64,000 nucleotides of DNA from Salinicola rhizosphaerae (lineage in GTDB: Bacteria > Pseudomonadota > Gammaproteobacteria > Pseudomonadales > Halomonadaceae), in the NCBI RefSeq assembly GCF_014652715.1, contig NZ_BMZI01000004.1, forward strand, positions 309,161 to 373,160. The letters are read 5' to 3'. The notes under the pieces were generated by a model, which saw only the letters and a program-made list of their open reading frames with translations, was not told where the DNA came from and ran no database searches. Below are positions 10,103-18,736 of this stretch, in pieces; the stretch's first letter is position 1; every line of letters starts with the position of its first letter. The position numbers were made by a program, and so were the translations under genes.

Positions 10103-10477
10103 ATGCACAAGAGCCGACTGGCGGCCGTTGTCATCGACAGTCAGGTCGACGACAAAACCCCTGCCATTGATTTCTGGCGTCACGCGCTGGGCATGCCCTG
10201 CATCGAAACCGACGAAAAGTACGGCAAACTGGATACGCCTATCGATCAGCCTGACGTGCTGGTCCAGCGGGTCGATCACGCAAGCCGAGTTCACCTCGAT
10301 ATCGAGACCGACGACATGGATGCCGAGGTCGCACGGCTCGAAGCGTTGGGCGCGAGCGTGGTCGAGCGCTTTCCTCGCTGGGTGGTCATGGAAGCGCCAA
10401 CGGGGCATCGCTTCTGCGTGGTACATCCGCAGCGACGCGATTTCGACACCGCGGATAACGTCAACGTCTGGCCTTGA
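10103..10477 (+). CDS. VOC-fold (glyoxalase-like) protein
   Basis: This is a 124-residue protein of the vicinal-oxygen-chelate superfamily. It shows AIDFWRHALGM near residue 20, HLDIETDDMDAEVARLEALGA near 55-75, and MEAPTGHRFCVV near 97. Such proteins can be dioxygenases, glyoxalases, or antibiotic-binding proteins; here it looks like the glyoxalase-like type with one repeat. GGAGGA lies ten bases before the ATG. It is a single gene between rhlE and the convergent transporter gene, and its substrate cannot be read. Confidence 0.82.
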   Translation: MHKSRLAAVVIDSQVDDKTPAIDFWRHALGMPCIETDEKYGKLDTPIDQPDVLVQRVDHASRVHLDIETDDMDAEVARLEALGASVVERFPRWVVMEAPTGHRFCVVHPQRRDFDTADNVNVWP

Positions 10478-10493
10478 AGCCGTGGCGTAGGTG

Positions 10494-11984
10494 TCAGCCT
10501 TGGCGCAATGCAGGTGCCTGCATCGACGGGGTCGCGCCATGTCTTTCCTGTGGCGTCGTGCGCCTTACGCCGAACCAGTTCGTGGCCGGGCCGAGCACGG
10601 CGAGCAGTGCCGAGAAGGCGATCCCAAGATAATTGAACAGCGCCCAGGGGGCGTAATCGAGCGTTGCGATACCGAGTGTCGTTGCCATGTAGATACCGGA
10701 GACCGTCCAGGGCGCTAACGCCTCGGGAATCATGCCGCCATCTTCCATGCTGCGGGAGAGGTTGAGCGGGTGCAGGCCGGTTCTGGCGTACTGTTCGGCA
10801 AACAGTTCTCGAATCAGGAAAAAGGTGACGTAGCTATTGCCCGTCGCGAGGATAATGCCGACCCCGGCGACGAGCGAGGCGAGAATCGTGGCGGTGGCGC
10901 TACGTAGATGATCCAGCGTTCGCCTGAGCACGATATGCAGGGCGCCGGAGGCCTCCAGCGCCGCGGCGAAGAAGAAAGCGCAGAACACGAACAGAACCGT
11001 GCCCTGCATGCTGTAGAGGCCGCCACGCTCGAGTAGCGTCGTCAGCGTTTCACTAAGCGAGCCGCTCTGGTCGCCGCTGACCATGTCGACGGTGAAGCCG
11101 GACACCGCGGCAGTGGCGATGGTCCGTAGGGGTAGACCCTGAACCCAAAGCGCAAGCAGCATGGCACAGAGCGCCGAGGCGAACAGCACAATCAGCGTCG
11201 GTTTTCTTAGGATGGAACCCGAGAGAATGATCACGGCGGGTAGCAGCAATAGCGGGCTGAGCGTGAAGAGTTCAGAGATCTGCGTCGTGGTCTCGACAAT
11301 GGCGGGTGAATTGACCTCGCCGTGGAGATTCGTGCCCAGCAGCCAGTATGCGAGGAGCGCAATCAGGCAGGAGGGCAGCGATGTGAACATCAGATGGCGG
11401 ATATGGCGATAGAGGTCCACTCGGGAGACCATCGACGCCATGATCGTGGTGTCGGATAGCGGTGACAGCTTATCGCCAAAATAGGCGCCCGAGATCACCG
11501 CGCCGGCGGTGATCGCCAGGTTGATCTCCATGGCGCTGGCGATACCCATGATCGCGACACCGATGGTACCGGCGGAGCCCCAGGAGGTGCCGGTGCAGGT
11601 CGAGACGATGGCAGTCGCAATGAATGCCATCACGTAGAGATAGCGCGGCTCGATCAGCTCGAGCCCGTAGTAGATGAAGTAGGGGATGGCGCCAGCGGCA
11701 AGCCAGGTACCGATGATCAGGCCGATACTGTAGAGAACGAGAATGGCGATGGTCGCGGTGCGAATCTTGTCGGCCATGATCGTCATGATGGTTTCCCACT
11801 GCCTACCGTGGGCAAAGGCGAAGAGCGCGCAGAGCACGCCGACAGCGATCAGCACGATCTCGGTGGGGTAGCCGGCGATAACGATGCCGCCGACGATGAG
11901 AGCGGCAATCGTCAGCAGCAGGCAGAGCGATGCGATGAATCCGGGTTGTTGCTGTTCTTGTTGTTGCCGCGGCGTTTCGGTCAT
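10494..11984 (-). CDS. NhaC-family sodium-coupled transporter
   Basis: This is a 496-residue integral membrane protein with about 12 hydrophobic segments and the NhaC signature GTSWGSAGTIG near residue 130 and GAYFGDKLSPLSDTT near 165. NhaC members include Na+/H+ antiporters, malate/lactate exchangers and MetT-type methionine transporters. It lies 25 bp downstream of a PLP-dependent sulfur-amino-acid lyase gene in the same direction. That context favours a role in uptake of methionine or a related amino acid over simple pH control, which is inference. SD GGGAG precedes the ATG by eight bases. Confidence 0.87.
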   Translation of the reverse strand: MTETPRQQQEQQQPGFIASLCLLLTIAALIVGGIVIAGYPTEIVLIAVGVLCALFAFAHGRQWETIMTIMADKIRTATIAILVLYSIGLIIGTWLAAGAIPYFIYYGLELIEPRYLYVMAFIATAIVSTCTGTSWGSAGTIGVAIMGIASAMEINLAITAGAVISGAYFGDKLSPLSDTTIMASMVSRVDLYRHIRHLMFTSLPSCLIALLAYWLLGTNLHGEVNSPAIVETTTQISELFTLSPLLLLPAVIILSGSILRKPTLIVLFASALCAMLLALWVQGLPLRTIATAAVSGFTVDMVSGDQSGSLSETLTTLLERGGLYSMQGTVLFVFCAFFFAAALEASGALHIVLRRTLDHLRSATATILASLVAGVGIILATGNSYVTFFLIRELFAEQYARTGLHPLNLSRSMEDGGMIPEALAPWTVSGIYMATTLGIATLDYAPWALFNYLGIAFSALLAVLGPATNWFGVRRTTPQERHGATPSMQAPALRQG

Positions 11985-12009
11985 CGATGAATCTCCCGGG
12001 TTGTCGTTC

Positions 12010-13170
12010 TTATCTCAAGGTCTGAAAACCTCGCTTCAGATCTTCGATCAGCAGTTCAGGGGCTTCCAGTCCGATGGCAAGGCGGATGAGCGTCGGGCCG
12101 GTGTCGTCGGGTTGACGCTGCGAAATGGCCAGCGATTCATAACCGCCCCAGCTGACGCCGATGCGAAATGTCTGCAGCGCGTTGATGAAGCCGGCGATGC
12201 GAGCGTAGGTGGGGTTGTCGATCTCGAAACTGAGCAGCCCCGCCTGACCGGAGAGCTGCTTCTCGACCCAGAGCGCCGCTTCCCCGGTTGCCAGACAGGG
12301 GTGATGGATTGCCGTGATCTCTTGCTGGACGGCCAGATACTGTATGACATCGAGCACGTTGGATTGGTGCTGGCGCATCCGCACGGGCAAGGTTCTGAGG
12401 CCGCGCAGGGCGAGAAACGCGCTGTGCGGCGAGAGGGCGGCACCCAGCAGCTGATGACCATGTTCGAAGATGCGGGCAACGAGTTCGCGGCGGCCGATGA
12501 CGGCACCGCCGACCAGGTCGCTATGGCCGCCGATGTACTTGGAGAGGGTATGCAGCGAAAGATCGATGCCGAGCGTGAGCGGTTTCTGGAACAGCGGCGT
12601 CGCCCAGGTGTTGTCGATCGCCGTCAATATGCCGTGCGCTCTAGCGATGCTGGCGATGCCTTCGAGATCGGCCAGTTCCATACGCATCGATGAGGGGCTC
12701 TCGATATAGATCAAGCGGGTCTCGGGTCTCAGTGCTCGCTCGACGTCCCGTGAATCGCCGCTGCATTCGTCGAAATCGATGCCGAAACGCGCCATCTGCT
12801 CGAGTAGCTGACGCGTGGGGCCATACGCCTGATTGACCAGTAGCACATGGTCACCGGCGCTCAGCAGGGTCATCATCGTGGCACTGATCGCGCCCATGCC
12901 GGAGCCGAACGCCTTCGCCATTTCGCCGCGCTCGAGCGCCGCCAGCTTCTCCTCGAGCAGCTTGACGGTGGGGTTAAGCCCACGGCTATAGACGAAATGG
13001 CTGCGCTCGTCTCGCATCACTTCGGTGAAGCGCTCAAGATTGGGAAAGGTGAAGAGGCTGGTCTGATAGATCGGTGGTGCCATGGCACCCTGGTACTGCT
13101 CGTGCGCTTCGAACGCATGCGAGCAGATCTCGGAGTCGCGCACCGTGTCGGTATCGATGTTCTCGGCCAT
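12010..13170 (-). CDS. Cys/Met metabolism PLP-dependent lyase
   Basis: This is a 386-residue fold-type I PLP enzyme of the trans-sulfuration family (cystathionine beta/gamma-lyase, methionine gamma-lyase, gamma-synthase). PLP binds at K211 in LHTLSKYIGGHSD; D186 in DNTWATP and the phosphate-contacting YSRGLNPT (61-68) are present. Residues before that (APPIYQTSLFTF) also fit. The exact reaction cannot be separated among beta-lyase, gamma-lyase and related activities. It is the first gene of an operon with the NhaC-type transporter and faces a FadR-type regulator across 166 bp. Confidence 0.88.
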   Translation of the reverse strand: MAENIDTDTVRDSEICSHAFEAHEQYQGAMAPPIYQTSLFTFPNLERFTEVMRDERSHFVYSRGLNPTVKLLEEKLAALERGEMAKAFGSGMGAISATMMTLLSAGDHVLLVNQAYGPTRQLLEQMARFGIDFDECSGDSRDVERALRPETRLIYIESPSSMRMELADLEGIASIARAHGILTAIDNTWATPLFQKPLTLGIDLSLHTLSKYIGGHSDLVGGAVIGRRELVARIFEHGHQLLGAALSPHSAFLALRGLRTLPVRMRQHQSNVLDVIQYLAVQQEITAIHHPCLATGEAALWVEKQLSGQAGLLSFEIDNPTYARIAGFINALQTFRIGVSWGGYESLAISQRQPDDTGPTLIRLAIGLEAPELLIEDLKRGFQTLR

Positions 13171-13336
13171 AAAGCTTCCAAGCGTTGTGGGCGGTCGAAG
13201 AGGGTAATCGTGTCATCTCCGACCTGTCTGATAGCTACATTTATCACGCGTCACGGGTTGCTTCAATTGAACGTCGGGAGGAATCTCGTTACCGTTTTTG
13301 TCACTTGCCGTCAGTGCGGCATCGCTCGGAATCACC

Positions 13337-14011
13337 ATGAAAAGACTCTATTTGTCCGACACCGTTGCTGGTGAGATCGGCAGCTATATCGCCGAGCGCA
13401 AGCTATCGGCGGGTGATCGGCTGCCCTCCGTATCGACCTGGATGGCACGTCTGCAGGTCGGACGCTCGACGCTGCGTGAAGGGCTCAAACGCCTCGAGGC
13501 AGAGGGGGTCATCGAGGTCATCAACGGCAAAGGCATCTTCGTCAGCGATCAGCAGACCTTCCGGTTGTTCTCACGACTGCACGTAACCGATGCGCGTCGG
13601 CATTTACTAGAGATGCTCGATGTCCGCCTGGTGCTCGAGGAAAAAGCCGTCGTGCTGGCGACCCAGCACGCCAGCGAAGCGCAGTTCGCTGACATGGCCC
13701 AACATCTCGAAGATTATCGGGCAGCGCGCGAGGCCGATGACTTTCTTCGGGTCCATGAAGCGGACTCCGCCTTCCATCTGGCGATCTATCAGGCCAGTCA
13801 CAATGAGGTGTTGGTCGCGTTGATACGCTCGATTCACTCCGAACTCTACGTCTCCTGGCAGACACCTCAGGATCGTAACGAGGTGTTCGATGCCAGCTTC
13901 CCTCACCACGTGACGCTACTCGAGGCGATGCGCCGGCGGGACATCGAAGCCGCATCGTCGGCTTTCCATGCGCTGATGGCGGCAACGCGTCATACCGTCG
14001 AGATGATGTAA
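13337..14011 (+). CDS. FadR-subfamily GntR transcriptional regulator
   Basis: This is a 224-residue GntR regulator. The N-terminal winged helix contains LQVGRSTLREGLKRLEAEG (about 45-63) followed by the wing VINGKGIFV. The C-terminal part is an all-helical FCD ligand domain with the expected metal-site pattern (D..H..H). I use ATG 13337, which opens MKRLYLSDTVAG; an upstream TTG at 13298 has no support. It is divergent from the PLP lyase/NhaC operon and 21 bp upstream of a glycerophosphodiesterase gene, so it may control either or both. I see no clear palindrome in the 166-bp divergent spacer. Confidence 0.88.
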   Translation: MKRLYLSDTVAGEIGSYIAERKLSAGDRLPSVSTWMARLQVGRSTLREGLKRLEAEGVIEVINGKGIFVSDQQTFRLFSRLHVTDARRHLLEMLDVRLVLEEKAVVLATQHASEAQFADMAQHLEDYRAAREADDFLRVHEADSAFHLAIYQASHNEVLVALIRSIHSELYVSWQTPQDRNEVFDASFPHHVTLLEAMRRRDIEAASSAFHALMAATRHTVEMM

Positions 14012-14032
14012 TCCCACACAAGAAGGTGAACG

Positions 14033-15253
14033 ATGATCACGAAAGACGTTTTAACAGGCTATTCGACGCCGCGATGGCTCTGTGCGCTCGGCATCGGCAT
14101 GATGCTGCCTCTCGGCGTGGCTCAGGCTGCGACGAATGCGTCCTCGCAAGGCTCGACCCATGCGACCTCGCAAGGCTCGACCCATGCGTCCTCGCAAGGC
14201 TCGACAATGTGCACCAAGATTCCGATTCCTTGCGACGCGGTAATCGCCCACCGCGGTGCCTCCTATCAGGCGCCGGAATCGACTCGCCCCGCCTATCTGC
14301 TGGCTCGCGATCTGGGCGCCGACTATCTGGAGCTGGATCTGCAGCGTACCAAGGATGGCAAACTGGTCGCCGTTCATGACAATACGTTGGGGCGTAATAC
14401 CAATGTCGCCGAGATCTTCCCCGAGCGCGCCGATGCGCCGGTCTCGAGCTTCACGTTGGCAGAACTCGAACGACTCGACGCGGGGAGCTGGTTCAACGCG
14501 GCCTACCCCGAGCGCGCACGAGACAGCTATGCCGGTCTCAAGATATTGACGCTCGATGACGTCATCGATATTGCCGAAGGCGGCGACAATCACCCCGGTC
14601 TCTACATCGAGACCAAGGTGCCGGAACAGTTTCCGGGCATCGAGGAGGACCTGCGCGAGAAGCTGATCGCACGCGGCTGGCTGGGCGACGATGCCGGTCA
14701 CTGGAAGCCGGCGACGGGCGATGCGGTCAAGGTGGCCGACGGCGCCGGGCGCGTGATGATGCAGACCTTCTCCAAGGCCAGCCTGGAAGCGCTGGAGAAG
14801 ACGATGCCGGATGTGCCGCGCGTGCTGCTGCTGTGGGTTGGCGAAGGCAGCATCGCGCCGGCGCCAAGCCAGCCGCAGGGCGATGACGAGAGTAGCGCCG
14901 ACTACTACGCCAGGCAGAAAGTTGCCTCGCCGGCAGCCTATGAGCAGTGGCTCGATTTCGCCAAGGCGCAAGGCGCCATCGGCGTTGGCCCGTCGACGAT
15001 CCAGACCGACCACGATGGCGCGTTCAGCAGCCAGTTCAGCTACATGGATCTGGCCGAGCCGTGGATGGTCGGCATGGCCCACGATGATGGGCTGCTGGTG
15101 CATCCATATACCGTTGACGAACCGGCGGATTTCGCGCGCTATCAGCAGCGTGGGGTCGATGGCTTCTTCACCAATCGCACCGAGCAGCTGCTCGAATTCC
15201 TTGGCCATCCCAAGCAGGATCAGGATGCGATCCTGAAGCAGTACGGTTACTAG
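14033..15253 (+). CDS. Periplasmic glycerophosphodiester phosphodiesterase
   Basis: This is a 406-residue GlpQ-type enzyme that hydrolyses glycerophosphodiesters to sn-glycerol 3-phosphate and an alcohol. A signal peptide ends around residue 32 (GVAQA). The catalytic set is visible: H73-R-G, E100, D102 and H115 in the segments IAHRGASY, YLELDLQRTKDG and VAVHDNTLGR. Between signal and catalytic domain lies a three-copy Ser/Thr/Gln octapeptide repeat (residues 36-59), not part of the fold. GAAGG precedes the ATG by five to six bases. It follows the FadR-type regulator by 21 bp. Confidence 0.93.
   Translation: MITKDVLTGYSTPRWLCALGIGMMLPLGVAQAATNASSQGSTHATSQGSTHASSQGSTMCTKIPIPCDAVIAHRGASYQAPESTRPAYLLARDLGADYLELDLQRTKDGKLVAVHDNTLGRNTNVAEIFPERADAPVSSFTLAELERLDAGSWFNAAYPERARDSYAGLKILTLDDVIDIAEGGDNHPGLYIETKVPEQFPGIEEDLREKLIARGWLGDDAGHWKPATGDAVKVADGAGRVMMQTFSKASLEALEKTMPDVPRVLLLWVGEGSIAPAPSQPQGDDESSADYYARQKVASPAAYEQWLDFAKAQGAIGVGPSTIQTDHDGAFSSQFSYMDLAEPWMVGMAHDDGLLVHPYTVDEPADFARYQQRGVDGFFTNRTEQLLEFLGHPKQDQDAILKQYGY
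14138..14209 (+). repeat. Three-copy 24-bp in-frame tandem repeat
   Basis: Units 14138-14161, 14162-14185 and 14186-14209. Units one and two differ by one base; the third diverges in its last codon. Each encodes A(S/T)SQGSTH, with the last ending in M. The repeat sits in the linker just after the signal peptide of the glycerophosphodiesterase, and its length could vary by slippage without changing frame. Confidence 0.95.
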
Positions 15254-15335
15254 CAGCGCACGCATCTGCAATGAAAAACGACGGGCGTGGCAATCCCTGC
15301 CGCGTCCGAGTTTCACCCCCTCTCGAGGTTTCAGC

Positions 15336-15626
15336 ATGTCCAGCGATCGCCCTCAGGCCAGACCGACCGTGCAGATCGACAACGACCGCGTGACGGTCAC
15401 CGAATGGCGCTTCCCGCCCGGTGCCGAAACCGGCTGGCACGAGCACGGCCACGATTACGTGGTCGTCCCGCAGACCACCGGAAAGCTCGAGCTGGAGACG
15501 CTCGACGGCCACACTTTCTCCACGCTCGAGACCGGCGTCTCCTATTGCCGCGAGCGCGGCGTGGAGCACAATGTGGTGAATGCCAACGACTTCGAATTCG
15601 TGTTTATCGAGATTGAGATGAAGTAG
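15336..15626 (+). CDS. Small single-domain cupin
   Basis: This is a 96-residue protein with one cupin fold. Motif 1 is G-x-E-T-G-W-H-E-H-G-H-D-Y (around residue 30-42) with three candidate metal-binding histidines and a following E in KLELETLDG; motif 2 is the GVSYCRERGVEHNVVN segment with H70. It therefore looks able to bind a metal. The reaction or ligand is unknown. It is a lone gene after the glycerophosphodiesterase, 82 bp away. Confidence 0.83.
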   Translation: MSSDRPQARPTVQIDNDRVTVTEWRFPPGAETGWHEHGHDYVVVPQTTGKLELETLDGHTFSTLETGVSYCRERGVEHNVVNANDFEFVFIEIEMK

Positions 15627-15721
15627 TAGTCAGCATTGGCTATGCGCTAACCGCGTGACGACACACGTTCCCTAGAGGAAAATCGCGAGCCGGTTACCCT
15701 CCTTTCGCGACGGTGTGTGTC

Positions 15722-15939
15722 ATGACCTCTACTCCAGTCTCGAATTCCCACGTCCATGATCCAAACTGCCAGCATGGTCATGATTCGCACGGCTATGGCG
15801 CCTTTGATCATGTGCATGGGCCGAGTTGTTAACATCACCACGCTCAAACGCCTCGCGTATTGCGTTAAAGAACGTCGGGCGCAATGACATCTGCCCGTGC
15901 GGCAGTGGCAAGAAATTCAAGAAGTGTCACGCGACGTGA
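15722..15939 (+). pseudogene. Broken SEC-C zinc-domain small protein gene
   Basis: An ATG at 15722 opens 36 codons, rich in His/Cys, ending in HVHGPSC and then a TAA at 15830. The same frame reads on as HHHAQTP. A different frame then resumes as [11 protein letters not shown] followed by the zinc motif [13 protein letters not shown], ending at TGA 15937-15939. Known small SEC-C proteins carry these two halves as one chain (His-rich HVHGPHCNH segment, then [19 protein letters not shown]). So the gene seems to have lost its frame by a premature stop near 15830 and a one-base shift near 15853. A short TTG-started SEC-C peptide remains possible, as does a sequencing error. Confidence 0.7.
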
Positions 15940-15945
15940 GCACTT

Positions 15946-16866
15946 TCAGGTTCTGTCGATTTCCATCTTGGCCTTCAGGTGAGCGAGAAAAGCTTCGGTT
16001 GCTGCCGGCAGCGTACGGTTGGCCAACGTTTGCAGTTCCACGTGCCGCGCATCCATGCCGGCATCGCGGATGGGCATCGCAACCAGCCGATCCTGAAGCA
16101 AGCGGTGGTGTACCGAGATCTCCCCGGCCAAGGCGATGCCGCCTCCCAATATGGCAAAATTGACCAGCGCTTCGGTGTAGTTGCTGGTGAAAATCGATTC
16201 GAAGATCAGGTTCTGCTGGCTGCAGCAGATATCGAATAGCTGGCGTAACGTCGTTTCCAGCGGCGGCAAGGCGATGGGGTAGGCTTGCAACTGCGCCAGC
16301 GTAACCTGATGCCGGCCTGCTAGCGGGTGCGCGTGTGACATCAGCACCTGGATGCGTGACCGCTGGCGTGATTCGACCTGGATATCCCGCTCCGGGGCGA
16401 GACTGAAGGTAAGACCGATATCTGCTTCTCCCTCGCGCACCTTGCGCGTCACCTCGGCGGGAGAGCTGACGCTTAGCCGAAACTGGATGCCTTTGTAGAG
16501 ACGCCGAAATTCCGCGATCGCCAGAGGAATGAAATCCACCGCGAATCCTTCCGAACTGGCCAGGCGTACGGTGCCTCGCTCCAGCCCTTGGAGTGCCTGA
16601 ATTTCACTGGCAACGCGATCGGTTTCCAACTGCATGCGTCTGGCGTGCGCGGCAAGTAGCTCTCCGGCTGCACTGGGTATCATGCCGCGGGCGCGACGTT
16701 CGAACAGTTGAGTGCCAAGTTCGTACTCGAGTCGCGCGATCTGCCGGCTGATTGCCGAAGCGGCGACGTTGAGCTTGAGCGACGCTTCGCTTATCGAGCC
16801 GTTCTTGACCACTGCGAGGAAGTAGCGCAGAGAGGTTTCCTGCAGAGCGCGGCTGTTCATCGTCAT
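15946..16866 (-). CDS. LysR-family transcriptional regulator
   Basis: This is a 306-residue LysR regulator. The N-terminal helix-turn-helix covers SLRYFLAVVKNGSISEASLK and AASAISRQIARLE (residues 12-45); the rest is a two-lobed effector domain with ILGGGIALAGE near 248. It is divergent from the peptide-type ABC importer operon starting at 17087, across 220 bp, and probably controls it, as LysR regulators often do. The spacer is AT-rich near 16905-16925. The effector is unknown. Confidence 0.9.
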   Translation of the reverse strand: MTMNSRALQETSLRYFLAVVKNGSISEASLKLNVAASAISRQIARLEYELGTQLFERRARGMIPSAAGELLAAHARRMQLETDRVASEIQALQGLERGTVRLASSEGFAVDFIPLAIAEFRRLYKGIQFRLSVSSPAEVTRKVREGEADIGLTFSLAPERDIQVESRQRSRIQVLMSHAHPLAGRHQVTLAQLQAYPIALPPLETTLRQLFDICCSQQNLIFESIFTSNYTEALVNFAILGGGIALAGEISVHHRLLQDRLVAMPIRDAGMDARHVELQTLANRTLPAATEAFLAHLKAKMEIDRT

Positions 16867-17086
16867 TGGCCAGTCCTCGACAGTTCATTTTGCGTCCTTC
16901 GCGTTGTTTTAATTAACGTTTGCCGAAATGGCAATGGAAGATTCTAAACATTGTACTTGTGGCATGGCTCAAGGCTCAGATAGCGTAAAATTCGAGTCGA
17001 CGGCAAGCAAGCTGATTCGCGACAACACCAATAACACCGGTCGGCACCGTCACATTTTCAGCTAAATCGATAATAATGAGGTTGAA

Positions 17087-18607
17087 ATGCGCTCTACTCC
17101 CACGGCCCGTCAGGCGATGACGGCAGTCATGCTCTGCTGTCTTTCGTTTCCCGCTCTAGCTAACAAGGCCAATGATACGCTGGTCTACGCCTCCGACAGT
17201 GAGCCGGAAAACGTCAGCCCCTACCACAACAACCTGCGTGAAGGCGTGATTCTCTCGCATCTGGCGTGGGACACGCTGATCTACCGCGACCCGGATACCA
17301 ACGAATACGAACCAATGCTGGCGACCGAATGGCATTGGATCGATGACACCACACTGGAGATGACGTTGCGGGAAGGCGTGACTTTCCAGAATGGCGAGCC
17401 GTTCAACGCCGATGATGTCGTGTTCACCTTCAATTATGTGGTGTCGCCGGATGCCAAGGTCGTAACGCGGCAGAACGTCGATTGGATCAAGAGCGTCGAG
17501 AAGATCGACGATACCCACGTTCGCTTCCATCTCAATGGCGCTTTCCCCGCCGCGCTCGAGTATCTGTCCGGGCCATTGCCGGTCTATCCGGATCAGTATT
17601 TTCAGGAAGTCGGTCTCGAAGGCTTCAGCAAGAAGCCGATCGGCACCGGACCCTACCAGATCACCGAAGTGGACCCGGGCGAAGGCGTCAAGTTGACAAA
17701 GAACGAAAATTACTTTGCCGACAGCCCGGTCGGCGAGCCGCATATCGGCCATATCGAGTTCAAGGTGATTCCCGATCAGGACTCCCGCGTGGCGCAGTTG
17801 ATGACCGGTCAGGTCGACTGGATCTGGCGCGTGCCGGCAGACCAGGCCGAGCAGATGCAGGGTATGCCCAACCTCACGGTTGATAGTGGCGAGACCATGC
17901 GTGTGGGATATATCTCGCTGGACGCGGCCGGGCGCGAGGACTCTCCGTTGCATAATCTGAAGGTGCGCCAGGCGATCAACCATGCCATCAATCGCCAGGG
18001 CATGTCCGAGAATCTGGTGCGTGGCGGCAGTCGTCCGCTTTACGCGCCCTGTTTTCCGGCGCAGTTCGGGTGCGAGACTCAAGATGTCGTCAAGTACGAT
18101 TACGATCCGGACAAGGCCCGGCAGCTTCTGGAGGAAGCCGGTTACGGCGATGGCTTCGAGGTAAATCTCTTCGCCTATCGCGAGCGGGATTACGCCGAAG
18201 CGATGATCGGTGACCTGCGTAACGTTGGCATTCGTGCCAACCTGCGGTTCATGACCTCGCCGGCGCTGTTGGACATGCAGCGCAGCGGTAAGACGGATAT
18301 GTCGTTCAAAACCTGGGGCTCCTATTCGGTAAATGACGTTTCAGCATTCACAAGCGTCTATTTCGGTGGCGGAGCTGATGATCGCTGGAACGATCAGCAG
18401 GTCCATCAGTGGCTGAAGACAGCCGATAGCTCGGTCGATCCCGATGTACGCAAGGACAACTACCGTAAGGCGCTGCAGCGCATTTCTGAGCAGGCCTACT
18501 GGGCGCCGCTGTTCTCCTACTCCACCTATTACGCCTACACGTCTGATCTGAACTTCACCCCCTACCCGGATGAACTGCCGCGCTTTGCCGAAGCCAGCTG
18601 GAAGTAA
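17087..18607 (+). CDS. Dpp/Opp-type ABC transporter substrate-binding protein
   Basis: This is a 506-residue family 5 solute-binding protein (DppA/OppA type). The signal peptide ends after PALA around residue 26. Mature features include ATEWHWID, LREGVTFQNGEPFNADDVVF and the typical PIGTGPY near 185. Such proteins bind di- and oligopeptides, but also nickel, heme or opines. It is the first gene of the operon SBP, permease, permease, ATPase, ATPase, peptidase, peptidase. GAGG precedes the ATG by five bases. The two M20 peptidases at the end favour a peptide or N-acylated amino-acid ligand. Confidence 0.92.
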   Translation: MRSTPTARQAMTAVMLCCLSFPALANKANDTLVYASDSEPENVSPYHNNLREGVILSHLAWDTLIYRDPDTNEYEPMLATEWHWIDDTTLEMTLREGVTFQNGEPFNADDVVFTFNYVVSPDAKVVTRQNVDWIKSVEKIDDTHVRFHLNGAFPAALEYLSGPLPVYPDQYFQEVGLEGFSKKPIGTGPYQITEVDPGEGVKLTKNENYFADSPVGEPHIGHIEFKVIPDQDSRVAQLMTGQVDWIWRVPADQAEQMQGMPNLTVDSGETMRVGYISLDAAGREDSPLHNLKVRQAINHAINRQGMSENLVRGGSRPLYAPCFPAQFGCETQDVVKYDYDPDKARQLLEEAGYGDGFEVNLFAYRERDYAEAMIGDLRNVGIRANLRFMTSPALLDMQRSGKTDMSFKTWGSYSVNDVSAFTSVYFGGGADDRWNDQQVHQWLKTADSSVDPDVRKDNYRKALQRISEQAYWAPLFSYSTYYAYTSDLNFTPYPDELPRFAEASWK

Positions 18608-18676
18608 TCTCGTGGTGTGAAGTCGTCGATAGCATCCGCGCGATCGTCTGATTCGACTCGGCGTCGCGCGGTAGTG

Positions 18677-18693
18677 GCCTGGTGTGGCCAGGC
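18677..18693 (+). promoter_or_regulatory. Hairpin between binding-protein and permease genes
   Basis: GCCTGG (18677-18682) and CCAGGC (18688-18693), loop TGTGG, no T-run. It lies in the 129-bp spacer after the binding-protein gene. Such intercistronic hairpins can protect the upstream message or reduce read-through. Confidence 0.45.
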
Positions 18694-18736
18694 GTCGCAT
18701 CGTCATGGCGCCGCGTGGGAATAGGGAGCAAGCAGC

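Noticed and set aside
14051-15337. Open frame (428 codons) antisense to the glycerophosphodiesterase
   Set aside because: The sense strand has signal peptide, catalytic residues and ribosome site; the antisense frame has none.
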